Shown here: positions 49,789 through 58,349 of the stretch, in pieces
Numbering within the stretch: the stretch's first letter is position 1
How the letters are laid out: each line of letters starts with the position of its first letter
Origin: Nocardia paucivorans NBRC 100373
Lineage (GTDB): Bacteria > Actinomycetota > Actinomycetes > Mycobacteriales > Mycobacteriaceae
Assembly (NCBI RefSeq): GCF_000308675.1
Contig: NZ_BAGE01000048.1
Location: 179,099 to 243,098 of the forward strand
Reading direction: 5' to 3'
DNA length: 64,000 nt
Program-made: the position numbers and the translations under genes
The notes under the pieces: generated by a model
What the model saw: the letters and a program-made list of their open reading frames with translations, nothing else
Told to the model about the DNA's origin: nothing
Database searches by the model: none

Positions 49789-51408
49789 ATGCCGACACAC
49801 GAAGTCTTCAACCAGGTGCCGCCGCTCGCGCCGTTCGACATGTCTCGCAATCCAGCGCTTCTGGAGGGTCTGCACCGTGAGGGGGCGGGCTGGGCCGAAC
49901 CGGAGGTCCGCGAACTGGGGGTGCTCGCGGGATCGGAGGAGGTACAGGACTGGGGGCGGTTGGCCAATGAGTACCCGCCGGTCCTGCATACGCACGACCG
50001 CTACGGCCATCGCATCGACGAGGTGGAGTTCCATCCGTACTGGCATGAGCTGATGCGGGTCGCCGTCCGGTACGGTCTGCACGCCGCGCCCTGGATCGAC
50101 GACCGGCCCGGCGCCCATGTGGCGCGGGCGGCGAAATTCTTCACCTGGGGCGGTGCGGAGGCCGGGCACATGTGTCCGATCTCCATGACCTACGCCGCCG
50201 TCCCGGCATTGCGCCACAACCCGGAGCTGGCCGCGAAATACGAACCGCTGCTGGCCTCACGCACCTACGATTTCGGGCTGCGCGAACCGTCCACCAAGGC
50301 CGGGCTCATCGCGGGTATGTCGATGACCGAAAAACAGGGCGGCTCCGATGTCCGCGCCAACACCACCACCGCGACCCCGCAACCCGACGGCTCCTATCGC
50401 ATCGTCGGGCACAAGTGGTTCACCTCCGCCCCGATGTCGGATATGTTCCTCACCCTGGCCCAGGCGCCGGGCGGGCTGTCGTGTTTCCTGCTGCCGCGGG
50501 TGCTGCCGGACGGTACCCGCAACCCGATCCGGATCATGCGGCTCAAGGACAAGCTGGGTAACAAGTCCAATGCCTCGTCGGAGATCGAATACGAGAACGC
50601 CACCGGATGGTTGGTCGGTGCGGAAGGCGCCGGGGTCAAGACCATCATCGAGATGGTGAACATGACCCGGCTGGACTGCGTGATCGGCTCGGCGACAGGT
50701 ATGCGTACGAGCACCGTGCTCGCGGTCCACCACGCACGCCACCGCAAGGCGTTCGGCGCCGCGCTCATCGACCAGCCGGCCATGCGCAATGTGCTGGCCG
50801 ATCTGGTGATCGAATCCGATGCCGCCACCACGGTGATGATGCGGTTGGCCGGGGCCACCGACCGGGCGAGCGGTGATCCGGCCGAGGCGGCGTTGCGCCG
50901 CATCGCGCTGGCGGTGACCAAGTACTGGGTGTGCAAGCGGGCGCCCGCGCATGTCGCCGAGGCATTGGAATGCCTGGGCGGCAACGGCTACGCCGAGGAG
51001 TCCGGGATGCCGCGGCTGTATCGGGAAGCGCCGCTCATGTCGATCTGGGAGGGGTCGGGCAATGTCGCGGCGCTGGACGCGCTGCGGGCCATGGGCCGCA
51101 GCCCGGAGACGGTGGAGGCGTATTTCGCCGAGGTGTCCCTGGCCAAGGGCGGCAACCCTCGGCTGGACGATGCGATCGCCCAGGTGGGCAAGGAACTGGC
51201 CGACCTCTCCGATATCGAGTACCGGGCCCGACGGGTGGTCGAGCTGATGGCGTTGGTGTTGCAGGGCGCGCAGCTGGTACGACACGGACACGCGGCCGTC
51301 GCGGACGCGTTCTGCGCCACCCGTCTCGCCGGTGACTGGGGTATCGCCTTCGGCACCCTGCCGACCGGTGTGGACACCGGGGCCATTATCGAGCGCGCGT
51401 TCGTCTGA
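49789..51408 (+). CDS. AidB-like acyl-CoA dehydrogenase family protein
   Basis: A 539-residue protein from ATG 49789. It has the AidB-type N-terminal extension (VFNQVPPLAPFDMSRNPALL), the FAD-binding FGLREPSTKAGLIAGMSMTEKQGGSDVRAN segment and the C-terminal YREAPLMSIWEGSGNVAALD, typical of AidB and related enzymes. E. coli AidB binds DNA and FAD and protects against alkylation; in actinobacteria many homologues are unstudied. Not a standard fatty-acid FadE. Followed by a terminator. Confidence 0.9.
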   Translation: MPTHEVFNQVPPLAPFDMSRNPALLEGLHREGAGWAEPEVRELGVLAGSEEVQDWGRLANEYPPVLHTHDRYGHRIDEVEFHPYWHELMRVAVRYGLHAAPWIDDRPGAHVARAAKFFTWGGAEAGHMCPISMTYAAVPALRHNPELAAKYEPLLASRTYDFGLREPSTKAGLIAGMSMTEKQGGSDVRANTTTATPQPDGSYRIVGHKWFTSAPMSDMFLTLAQAPGGLSCFLLPRVLPDGTRNPIRIMRLKDKLGNKSNASSEIEYENATGWLVGAEGAGVKTIIEMVNMTRLDCVIGSATGMRTSTVLAVHHARHRKAFGAALIDQPAMRNVLADLVIESDAATTVMMRLAGATDRASGDPAEAALRRIALAVTKYWVCKRAPAHVAEALECLGGNGYAEESGMPRLYREAPLMSIWEGSGNVAALDALRAMGRSPETVEAYFAEVSLAKGGNPRLDDAIAQVGKELADLSDIEYRARRVVELMALVLQGAQLVRHGHAAVADAFCATRLAGDWGIAFGTLPTGVDTGAIIERAFV

Positions 51409-51419
51409 GCTCGGTGGTG

Positions 51420-51454
51420 AGATCGCGCCTCTCAGCCGGTGGGGGGCGCGATCT
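51420..51454. terminator. bidirectional hairpin terminator
   Basis: AGATCGCGCC (51420-51429) pairs perfectly with GGCGCGATCT (51445-51454), just after the AidB-like stop and overlapping the 3' end of the converging PH-like gene. Confidence 0.68.
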
Positions 51455-51962
51455 TCCAATGCTCGTGCAGCGCTCCCGCGATCTCGGGCAACACGGTCAC
51501 GGGCACCTTCTTCCGGCGCAACATGTCCCGGATCTCGTTCACCTGCTCCCGTTTGCGCAGATCGTAGGCGCCACTCACCGGGCCGGTGACCGGCGGGATG
51601 GACAGCAGCACCAGCTCCCCGTGCGGTTCCGTTCCGCCGTTCAGGTCGAGGGCCAGTGACCAACGGCCCCGCTCGTCGAGGCCGAACCGCCCCGCAACCA
51701 CCCGATCCCAGTCGATACCGTCCACCGACCACGGGGTGCGGCGGTAGATGATCCGGTCGGTGAGGATGACGGCGTCCCGGTTGAACAGCGCGACCAGGGC
51801 CGCGGTCGCGGCGACGGCCCCGACGGCCAGGCCGGTGCCCACGCGGTACAGGCCGAACATCAGCACCGCCACCACCCCGAACGCCACCACGATCCCGATA
51901 CCCACCAGGGTGTAGCCCAGCACTCGACGGTGGGGCACGACACCCGCCTGCACCGTTTTCAT
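51432..51962 (-). CDS. small membrane protein, PH-like domain
   Basis: A 176-residue protein with two adjacent membrane segments (~14-57) and a cytoplasmic beta-rich domain (DAVILTDRIIYRRTPWSVDGIDWDRV, then ALDLNGGTEPHGELVLLSI) resembling bacterial PH-like proteins. Start chosen at ATG 51962; the frame is open 16 codons further. It follows the encapsulin gene by 77 bp on the same strand, so it could be the last gene of that operon. Function unknown. Confidence 0.7.
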   Translation of the reverse strand: MKTVQAGVVPHRRVLGYTLVGIGIVVAFGVVAVLMFGLYRVGTGLAVGAVAATAALVALFNRDAVILTDRIIYRRTPWSVDGIDWDRVVAGRFGLDERGRWSLALDLNGGTEPHGELVLLSIPPVTGPVSGAYDLRKREQVNEIRDMLRRKKVPVTVLPEIAGALHEHWKIAPPTG

Positions 51963-52039
51963 CTCGCCTCCCGGTCCGCTCAACACCCGGCGGGGTGTTC
52001 CGCGCCACACGGTACCGGCGCCGGCCGGATAAGGCCGGT

Positions 52040-52840
52040 TCAGGAGTGCAAGGCGACCGCGGCCTCGGCGGTGTACACGTTGAAGGTCAGACTTTGTTGG
52101 AAATACAGCTCGACGGTTTCGGGGGTGTGGTCCAGATAGCCGATGGACAGGTCCTGTCCCAGGGTCAGGTCGAAATCGCCCCCACGGGTGGTGAGTACGA
52201 ACGCGCCGTCGATGGCGGGCGCCCAGATGATCTCGCCGCCGGGCACGATGCGCTCGATATGGGCGCGCAGTGGATGCCCGTGATCGGAGATCTCACTGAC
52301 CTTGGTGTACAGGTCGGCACTGAGCAGTACCGCATACGGCCCGTCCACTCCCGCGAGTCGGAGCTTGCTCAATGCCTGGGCGATCACCTCGGGGACGGTC
52401 AGCGGATCGTCGGGCAGCTGAAGCGGCTCGTTGGACAGGGCGGAGCGGAGCCCGGTGATACCGGCGGCCGGATAACCTTCGAAGACGGCGCGGTCTTCGG
52501 CGAAGGCGATCTTGCGGGCGGCGTCCTTGACCGCGTCCAGATCGGTATCGCGGGCGCCGCGCTCCACATTGTCGAGTTCCTCGCGCGACAGCGTGAACGG
52601 CACCCGCAATTCCACCAGCGGAGCCACCATCCGCTGTCGCGCCTGCACTCCCTCGTCGGGCGCGGCGATGGGAACGGTGCGGCCCAGGCCGACCGCGGAG
52701 AAGTCGAGGCCGTGTGGGCCGGACACATCGACCACCCGACGGCCGGCGATATGCCGTTTGAACGTCCTGGTCGCTTCCTCCTCGATCGCCGCCCAGGCCG
52801 CGGCGGTGACCGGGGCGAGTTCGCGGTGGAGGTTGTTCAT
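52040..52840 (-). CDS. enc: encapsulin shell protein
   Basis: A 266-residue HK97-fold encapsulin of the family 1 type (MNNLHRELAPVTAAAWAAIEEEA, FKRHIAGRRVVDVSGPHG, VYTAEAAVALHS at the end). It self-assembles into a nanocompartment that encloses enzymes bearing a short C-terminal tag. Its ATG overlaps the stop of the DyP gene (ATGA), and that DyP carries the tag. Homologues include mycobacterial Cfp29. Full length, no anomalies. Confidence 0.96.
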   Translation of the reverse strand: MNNLHRELAPVTAAAWAAIEEEATRTFKRHIAGRRVVDVSGPHGLDFSAVGLGRTVPIAAPDEGVQARQRMVAPLVELRVPFTLSREELDNVERGARDTDLDAVKDAARKIAFAEDRAVFEGYPAAGITGLRSALSNEPLQLPDDPLTVPEVIAQALSKLRLAGVDGPYAVLLSADLYTKVSEISDHGHPLRAHIERIVPGGEIIWAPAIDGAFVLTTRGGDFDLTLGQDLSIGYLDHTPETVELYFQQSLTFNVYTAEAAVALHS

Positions 52841-53883
52841 ACCGAAGTGCTCCTTTTCAGGGTGCCGATACCGAGAGAACCATCCGCGCCCCACGACGGC
52901 GCGGACCGGCCGGATTCCTCGATATGGGCGAGGTCGGCCGTGCCGGGGGAATCGGGTAGTTCCTCGAAGAAGTTCTGGGCGGGGACGAAGAACAGTGAGC
53001 CGGTGACGGCGGTGGAGAAATCCAGAATGCGGTCGTGGGAGGCCTCGTCGGTGCCGAGGAACATACGTTCCAGCATGATCTCGGTGACGCGCGGGGTCGC
53101 CGAGTACCCGATGAAATAAGTGCCGAATTCACCGTCGCGAATACTGCCGAAGGGCATATTTGCGCGCAGGATCTGCCGTTCGGTGCCGTCCGGTTCGACC
53201 ACCACTGCCATGGCGATATGAGAATCGGCGGGTTTGTCGTCCTCGGCGAACTCGAAATCTTCGAGTTTGGTCCGACCGATCACCCGCTCCTGTTCGGGTA
53301 CCGGCAGCGCCCGCCAGGCGCTCATATCGTGCAGATATTTCTGCACGATCACATAGCTGCCGCCGCGGAAGTCGGGGTCCTCGTCGCCGATGAACACCGC
53401 GCGTCCGGCGGGGGAATCCGGCGTCACCCCTTCCGGGTTCTCCGTACCGTCGACAAATCCGAGCAGGTCACGCTGTTCGAAATACCGGAACCCGACGGTC
53501 TCGTCGACGAAGGTGACCGCATCACCCAATCGGTCGGCGATGGCCATGGCCAGTTCGAAACAGGCGTCGTGCACCTGGGCGCGGATATGGAACAACAGAT
53601 CGCCGGGCGTGGCGGGGGCGTGATGGCGCGGCCCGGTGTAGCCGGGGAACTTGTGCAGTTCGGCGGGGCGGGGGCCGGTGAACAGCCGATCCCAGGCCAC
53701 CGCGCCGATCCCCGTGATACAGCTCAGGTCGGCGCCGGGCAGTCGAAACCCGACCGAACGACGAAGTCCCGGAAGATCTTCGAGCAGACCACGCACCTTC
53801 TCCTCGCCACCGGCGCGGATGGTGGCGACGAGGAACAGGGCGGCGGGCGTGAGCGGGTCGAGGATGGGTTGGGGTTCGCTCAT
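52837..53883 (-). CDS. dyp: DyP-type heme peroxidase, encapsulin cargo
   Basis: A 348-residue dye-decolourising peroxidase. The family signature GFVDGTENP, with the distal Asp, lies at ~145-153; the proximal heme-His region is near DSHIAMAV and the distal Arg near the C-terminal third. The last residues, DGSLGIGTLKRSTSV, match the encapsulin targeting peptide (DGSLxIGxLKR), so it is packed into the shell encoded by the overlapping downstream gene. In mycobacteria this pair defends against oxidative and acid stress. Confidence 0.97.
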   Translation of the reverse strand: MSEPQPILDPLTPAALFLVATIRAGGEEKVRGLLEDLPGLRRSVGFRLPGADLSCITGIGAVAWDRLFTGPRPAELHKFPGYTGPRHHAPATPGDLLFHIRAQVHDACFELAMAIADRLGDAVTFVDETVGFRYFEQRDLLGFVDGTENPEGVTPDSPAGRAVFIGDEDPDFRGGSYVIVQKYLHDMSAWRALPVPEQERVIGRTKLEDFEFAEDDKPADSHIAMAVVVEPDGTERQILRANMPFGSIRDGEFGTYFIGYSATPRVTEIMLERMFLGTDEASHDRILDFSTAVTGSLFFVPAQNFFEELPDSPGTADLAHIEESGRSAPSWGADGSLGIGTLKRSTSV

Positions 53884-53935
53884 ATCCGGCACCCCCGTCG
53901 TCCCCATCCGATGGTGATGTGAGCTGTCACCCGTA

Positions 53936-54262
53936 TTACATTGCCACGGTCAGCAGGAACGCGACATCGTCGACCGCTTTGACACTGTGTCGCGCCTTGG
54001 GAACCACGAGCAGATCACCGGAGGACCCCTTCCATTCGTTGGCGCCGCTGATGAGGGTGAGGGTCCCGGAGAGCACCAGCAGGGTGGCCTCTCCGTTGTT
54101 GTCGTGTTCGGCCAGGCTCTGACCGGCGGTGAGGGCCACCACGGTTTGACGGAGCGAATGTGCGTGACCGCCGTAAACCGTTTGCGAGCTGCGGCCGCTC
54201 GTCGCGGTGGAGGCCAGTTTGAGCTGCTGGCGGGCAAGTGCTGTCAGCGATTTCTTGTCCAT
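53936..54262 (-). CDS. small cupin protein
   Basis: A 108-residue single-domain cupin (VVALTAGQSLAEHDNNGEATLLVLSG, then GDLLVVPKARHSVKA). Putative metal ligands are H in AEHDN and E in GEATL, with H in ARHSV. It starts 53 bp before DyP on the same strand and is likely the first gene of the cupin-DyP-encapsulin operon. It lacks an encapsulin tag. Substrate unknown; a detoxification or protective role would fit. Confidence 0.82.
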   Translation of the reverse strand: MDKKSLTALARQQLKLASTATSGRSSQTVYGGHAHSLRQTVVALTAGQSLAEHDNNGEATLLVLSGTLTLISGANEWKGSSGDLLVVPKARHSVKAVDDVAFLLTVAM

Positions 54263-54386
54263 GAACCGCCTTTCGCAGGGCGCGTCCGCGAGTGGGCTGT
54301 GCTCGCGGGCTGTCAACCCGAGTATGCCCGACCTCGGCCCGGGGTTCCGGTGTTTTTCGACTCCGCGTGAGATGGCCGGTTTCCGG

Positions 54387-54893
54387 TCAGGCCCGGACGA
54401 ACCGACGGATGCGGTAGCGCGGACCGGCCGAGGACCGCGACCACGTCTCGTCGTCGCGGGTATGCCATTCGAGCCCCAGGGTCGGGGCGTAGGTGTCGCC
54501 GGGGATATCGCTGTCCACCTCGGTGATCAACAGTTCCGTCGCGTGCGGCAGGGCGAGCCGGTAGATCTCACCGCCACCGATGACCCAGACGTCCTCCGGA
54601 TGGGTGCTCCGCAGTGCCTCTTCGACCGATCCGACACGTTCGGCGCCGTCGGCCGCCCACGTCGATCGCCTGCTGACCACGATATTGCGGCGACCCGGTA
54701 GCGGACGGAACCGTTCGGGCAGCGAATCCCAGGTCCGCCTGCCCATCACCACCGGATGCCCCATGGTGACGGCCTTGAACCGGGCCATATCCTCCGGTAT
54801 CCGCCAGGGTATGGCGTTGTCGGCGCCGATCACCCCGCGCGGGGTCTGCGCCCAGATCAGGCCGACGGTGCGAGCGGGCGACTGCGCGGTCAC
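54387..54893 (-). CDS. folA: dihydrofolate reductase
   Basis: A 168-residue DHFR reducing dihydrofolate with NADPH. LIWAQTPRGVIGADNAIPWRIPEDMARF contains the Met20-type loop and active-site acid, GHPVVMGRRTWDSLP and VWVIGGGEIYRLAL follow. GTG start at 54893 overlaps the thyA stop (GTGA), so the two are coupled: ThyA oxidises the folate that DHFR re-reduces. Confidence 0.96.
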   Translation of the reverse strand: MTAQSPARTVGLIWAQTPRGVIGADNAIPWRIPEDMARFKAVTMGHPVVMGRRTWDSLPERFRPLPGRRNIVVSRRSTWAADGAERVGSVEEALRSTHPEDVWVIGGGEIYRLALPHATELLITEVDSDIPGDTYAPTLGLEWHTRDDETWSRSSAGPRYRIRRFVRA

Positions 54894-55726
54894 ACCGCCA
54901 CCGGCGCCTTGATCGCCGGATGACACCGGTAGTCGACGACTTCCACATCCTCGTAGCGGTAGTCGAACAGGGATTCGGCCCGCCGCAGGCGCAGGGTGGG
55001 GAACGGGTACGGGGTGCGACTCAACTGTTCGGTGACCTGCTCGACGTGGTTGTCGTAGATATGACAGTCGCCGCCGGTCCAGATGAAGTCGCCGGGTTCG
55101 AACCCGGTCTGTTGGGCGACCATCCGGGTGAGCAGCGCATAACTGGCGATATTGAACGGCACTCCGAGGAACAGGTCGGCGCTGCGCTGGTACAGCTGAC
55201 ACGACAGCCTGCCGTCGGCCACGTAGAACTGGAACAGCGCATGGCAGGGCGCCAACGCCATCTTGTCCAGGTCGGCGACATTCCAGGCGGAGACGATCAT
55301 GCGCCGCGAATCCGGGTCGGTGCGCAGAGTGCGCAAGACCTCGGTGATCTGATCGATGTGTCGACCGTCCGGGGTCGGCCAGGAACGCCACTGCACGCCG
55401 TAGACCGGGCCCAGGTTCCCGGCGGCATCGGCCCATTCGTCCCAGATCGTCACGCCGTTGTCCTGGAGCCAGCGCACGTTGGCGTCGCCGCGCAGGAACC
55501 ACAGCAGTTCGTAGACGATGGATTTGAGATGCACCTTCTTGGTGGTGATCAGCGGGAACCCTGCGGACAGGTCGTAACGCAGCTGGTGGCCGAAAATACT
55601 GCGGGTGCCGGTACCGGTGCGGTCCGATTTCGCGGCGCCGGAGTCGAGCACGAGCCGCAGCAGGTCCTCGTATTGGGTGTCCGGGCGTCGCGGATCCGGG
55701 GTCTGGGTATTCGGTGCGCTGGCCAC
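54890..55726 (-). CDS. thyA: thymidylate synthase (ThyA type)
   Basis: A 278-residue classical thymidylate synthase making dTMP from dUMP and methylene-THF. The nucleophile C161 lies in LAPCHALFQFY; RTGTGTRSIFGHQLRYDL, RSADLFLGVPFNIASYALL and DCHIYDNHVEQVTEQL are standard. The N-terminus is slightly extended by a Pro/Asp-rich piece. First gene of the thyA-folA operon, divergent from cobF. Confidence 0.97.
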   Translation of the reverse strand: MASAPNTQTPDPRRPDTQYEDLLRLVLDSGAAKSDRTGTGTRSIFGHQLRYDLSAGFPLITTKKVHLKSIVYELLWFLRGDANVRWLQDNGVTIWDEWADAAGNLGPVYGVQWRSWPTPDGRHIDQITEVLRTLRTDPDSRRMIVSAWNVADLDKMALAPCHALFQFYVADGRLSCQLYQRSADLFLGVPFNIASYALLTRMVAQQTGFEPGDFIWTGGDCHIYDNHVEQVTEQLSRTPYPFPTLRLRRAESLFDYRYEDVEVVDYRCHPAIKAPVAV

Positions 55727-55845
55727 GGGCCGAGCTTACTGGGTTCGATGGCGCCGCCTGCGAGGACGCGGGCGGGAACCCGACCACCGGGGGCGATCCG
55801 ATGGGCGGACGGTTCGGGCCGGGAGACCCCTGCGAAGCTGGGACC

Positions 55846-56601
55846 ATGCGAGAGCTGTACGTGATCGGTATCGGCGCCGGTGACCCCGATCAGGTGACGG
55901 TGCAGGCGATCAAGGCCATGCGTCGGGTCGATGTGTTCTTCGTGATCGGGAAGGGGGCCGAGAAACAAGAACTCGTCGAGGTGCGCACCGCGATACTCAC
56001 CGAACACATGGACCGCCCGTACCGGGTCGTGGAGATTCCCGACCCGCCGCGCGACCGCGCGCCCACCGACTATCAGGGGGAGGTGCGGGATTGGCACGAA
56101 CGGCGGTCGCTGCTGTTGGAGGAGGCGTTCGCACTGACAGATGGGGTCGGCGGGATTCTCGTCTGGGGTGATCCGTCGCTCTACGACAGCACCCTGCGCA
56201 TGGTGCAACGCATACTCGCCCGCGGCGCGCTCCACTTCGACTACACGGTGATCCCCGGGGTGACCAGTGTGCAGGCGCTGGCCGCCCGACACCGCACGGT
56301 GCTGCACCGGATCGGTGAACCCGTGCACATCACCACCGGTCGACGGTTGCGCGCCGACGGTCTCGGCGACCGGTCGACGGTGGTGATGCTGGACGGCGAC
56401 TGCGCGTTCACCGAACTGGATCCGGAAACCCACATCCGGTGGGGCGCCTATCTCGGGATGCCCGACGAAACCCTGATCGCGGGTCGGGTCGGCGACGTCT
56501 CCGCCGAGATCCTGCGTCGCCGGGCCGAACTGCGCACCCGTAAGGGCTGGATCATGGATACCTACCTGCTCCAACCACCGGACGGCGCCGACATCGAGTG
56601 A
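55846..56601 (+). CDS. cobF: precorrin-6A synthase (deacetylating) CobF
   Basis: A 251-residue tetrapyrrole methyltransferase-fold protein. MRELYVIGIGAGDPDQVTVQAI gives the SAM-binding N-terminus and WGDPSLYDSTLRMVQRIL plus IPGVTSVQALAARH the catalytic lobe, characteristic of CobF in the aerobic B12 pathway. No other cob gene lies in the window, which is also the case for the isolated cobF of mycobacteria. Confidence 0.93.
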   Translation: MRELYVIGIGAGDPDQVTVQAIKAMRRVDVFFVIGKGAEKQELVEVRTAILTEHMDRPYRVVEIPDPPRDRAPTDYQGEVRDWHERRSLLLEEAFALTDGVGGILVWGDPSLYDSTLRMVQRILARGALHFDYTVIPGVTSVQALAARHRTVLHRIGEPVHITTGRRLRADGLGDRSTVVMLDGDCAFTELDPETHIRWGAYLGMPDETLIAGRVGDVSAEILRRRAELRTRKGWIMDTYLLQPPDGADIE

Positions 56602-56637
56602 CCGTCGGCCCGACGGCACGGTCGTAACATGGTTCGC

Positions 56638-56883
56638 ATGACCGAACAGGACATTCTCGGGCGTATCAAAGAATTGGTCGACCACGAGCACGACCTGCGG
56701 TCGCGGGCCGAGCGCGGGGAGCTCGACCCTCGGGAAGAGCGCCGCAAACTGGCCGAATTGGAGGTCATGCTCGACCAGTGCTGGGATCTGCTGCGGCAGC
56801 GGCGGGCCCGGCTCGACGCGGGCAGGTCCCCGGATGACGCCGCGCCCAATCCGGCCGCGCAGGTCGAGGGTTACCTCCAGTAG
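56638..56883 (+). CDS. DUF2630 small protein
   Basis: An 81-residue helical protein (ILGRIKELVDHEHDLRSRAERGE, EVMLDQCWDLLRQRRARLDAG) matching the DUF2630 family of actinobacteria. It lies between cobF and the flavoprotein gene, 9 bp before the latter. Function unknown. Confidence 0.9.
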   Translation: MTEQDILGRIKELVDHEHDLRSRAERGELDPREERRKLAELEVMLDQCWDLLRQRRARLDAGRSPDDAAPNPAAQVEGYLQ

Positions 56884-56892
56884 CGCCGCCGC

Positions 56893-58335
56893 ATGAACAG
56901 CGTCGAGTACGACGTCATCGTGCTCGGTGGCGGCCCGGCCGGCGAGATCGCCGCCGCGTATGCCATCGCGGGCAGCTCCCGGACCGCCGTTATCGTCGAG
57001 CGGGAACGGCTCGGCGGAGAATGTTCCTATTGGGCGTGTATCCCCAGCAAGGCGCTACTGCGACCGGGGCAGGTGCTGTCCGCCGCGCGGGCCCTGCCGG
57101 GCGTGCGGGTCGAAGGACTCGATATCGAGGCGGTATTGCGCCGCCGCGACGAGTTCGTGCACGCCCACGACCATGATCACGACGACTCGAGCCAGATCGA
57201 CTGGGCCACACAAAGCGGAATCGAGGTCATCCGCGGTGCCGGCCGGCTCACCGAGCCCTATCGGGTGCGGGTCGGGGATCGCACGTTGCGCGCCCGGCAC
57301 GCCGTGGTGCTCGCCACCGGCAGTCGCGCCGTCGTGCCCGATGTGCCCGGACTGCCCGCCGCTCTCCCCTGGACCTCACGCGACGCCACCAACCTGCACG
57401 AGGTTCCCGAACGGGTGGTGCTGATCGGCGGGGGTGTGGTGGCGTGCGAGGCGGCGACCTGGCTGTCGATGCTCGGCGCCGAGGTCACCATGCTGGTGCG
57501 CGGATCGACCCTGCTCGCCGCCGCGGAACCATTCGCCGGGCAGCGGGTGGCGGATGCGCTCACCGAACGCGGGGTGGACATTCGATTCGGCACCCAACCG
57601 GTTCGGGTGGAGCGGGATGCGCCCGCGGCGACCGGTGAGGGACGGATTCACGGCGGCACGGTCACCGTGATCGCACAGGGCCCCGACGGCGAGTCCACAC
57701 TCACCGCCGACGAGATCCTGGTGGCCACCGGGCGGCGGCCGAACACCGACGACCTGGGCCTGGAGACCCTCGGCCTGGAACCCGACCGGCTCGAGGTCGA
57801 CGATCGGCTCACCGTGCGTGGCGTGGCCGGTGACTGGCTCTACGCCGTAGGGGATGTGAACCGTCGGGCAGCGCTCACCCATATGGGCAAATATCAGGCC
57901 CGAGTCTGCGGTGACGTGATCGCCGCCCGCGCCGAGGGCCGCCCGCTCGACCGGCCGCGATTCGCCGCGACCGCCGACCACGACCGGATACCGCAGGTGG
58001 TCTTCACCGAACCGGAGATCGCCTCGGTCGGGCTCACCGAGGCCGCCGCACGCCGCGCGGGATATTCGGTGCGGACGATACAACTCGATATCGCGGTCGC
58101 CGGGTCGTCACTGGCGCGTGACGGGTACGCGGGCACGGCCGCGATCGTGGTGGACACCACCACCGAAACCCTGCTCGGAGCGACATTCGTGGGCCCCGGG
58201 GTGGGAGAACAACTCCATGCCGCCACCATCGCGATAGTGGGTCGGGTCCCGCTCGAGTCGTTGTGGCATGCCGTACCCGCCTTCCCGACGGTCGGTGAAT
58301 TCTGGTTACACCTATTGGAGCGTTACCGCGAGTAG
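56893..58335 (+). CDS. FAD-dependent pyridine nucleotide-disulfide oxidoreductase
   Basis: A 480-residue dihydrolipoamide-dehydrogenase/mercuric-reductase-type flavoprotein. The FAD fold is VIVLGGGPAGEIAAAYA, the redox-active pair C44/C49 is in GGECSYWACIPSKALLRP, the NAD(P) fold is VVLIGGGVVACEAATWL, and YAVGDVNRRAALTHMGKYQA is the second FAD motif. C-terminal HAVPAFPTVGEFW stands in place of the usual HAHPTxxE. No lipoamide complex genes are nearby, so the electron acceptor (quinone, thiol or metal) is unknown. Confidence 0.9.
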   Translation: MNSVEYDVIVLGGGPAGEIAAAYAIAGSSRTAVIVERERLGGECSYWACIPSKALLRPGQVLSAARALPGVRVEGLDIEAVLRRRDEFVHAHDHDHDDSSQIDWATQSGIEVIRGAGRLTEPYRVRVGDRTLRARHAVVLATGSRAVVPDVPGLPAALPWTSRDATNLHEVPERVVLIGGGVVACEAATWLSMLGAEVTMLVRGSTLLAAAEPFAGQRVADALTERGVDIRFGTQPVRVERDAPAATGEGRIHGGTVTVIAQGPDGESTLTADEILVATGRRPNTDDLGLETLGLEPDRLEVDDRLTVRGVAGDWLYAVGDVNRRAALTHMGKYQARVCGDVIAARAEGRPLDRPRFAATADHDRIPQVVFTEPEIASVGLTEAAARRAGYSVRTIQLDIAVAGSSLARDGYAGTAAIVVDTTTETLLGATFVGPGVGEQLHAATIAIVGRVPLESLWHAVPAFPTVGEFWLHLLERYRE

Positions 58336-58349
58336 ATACCATCGGGCAG

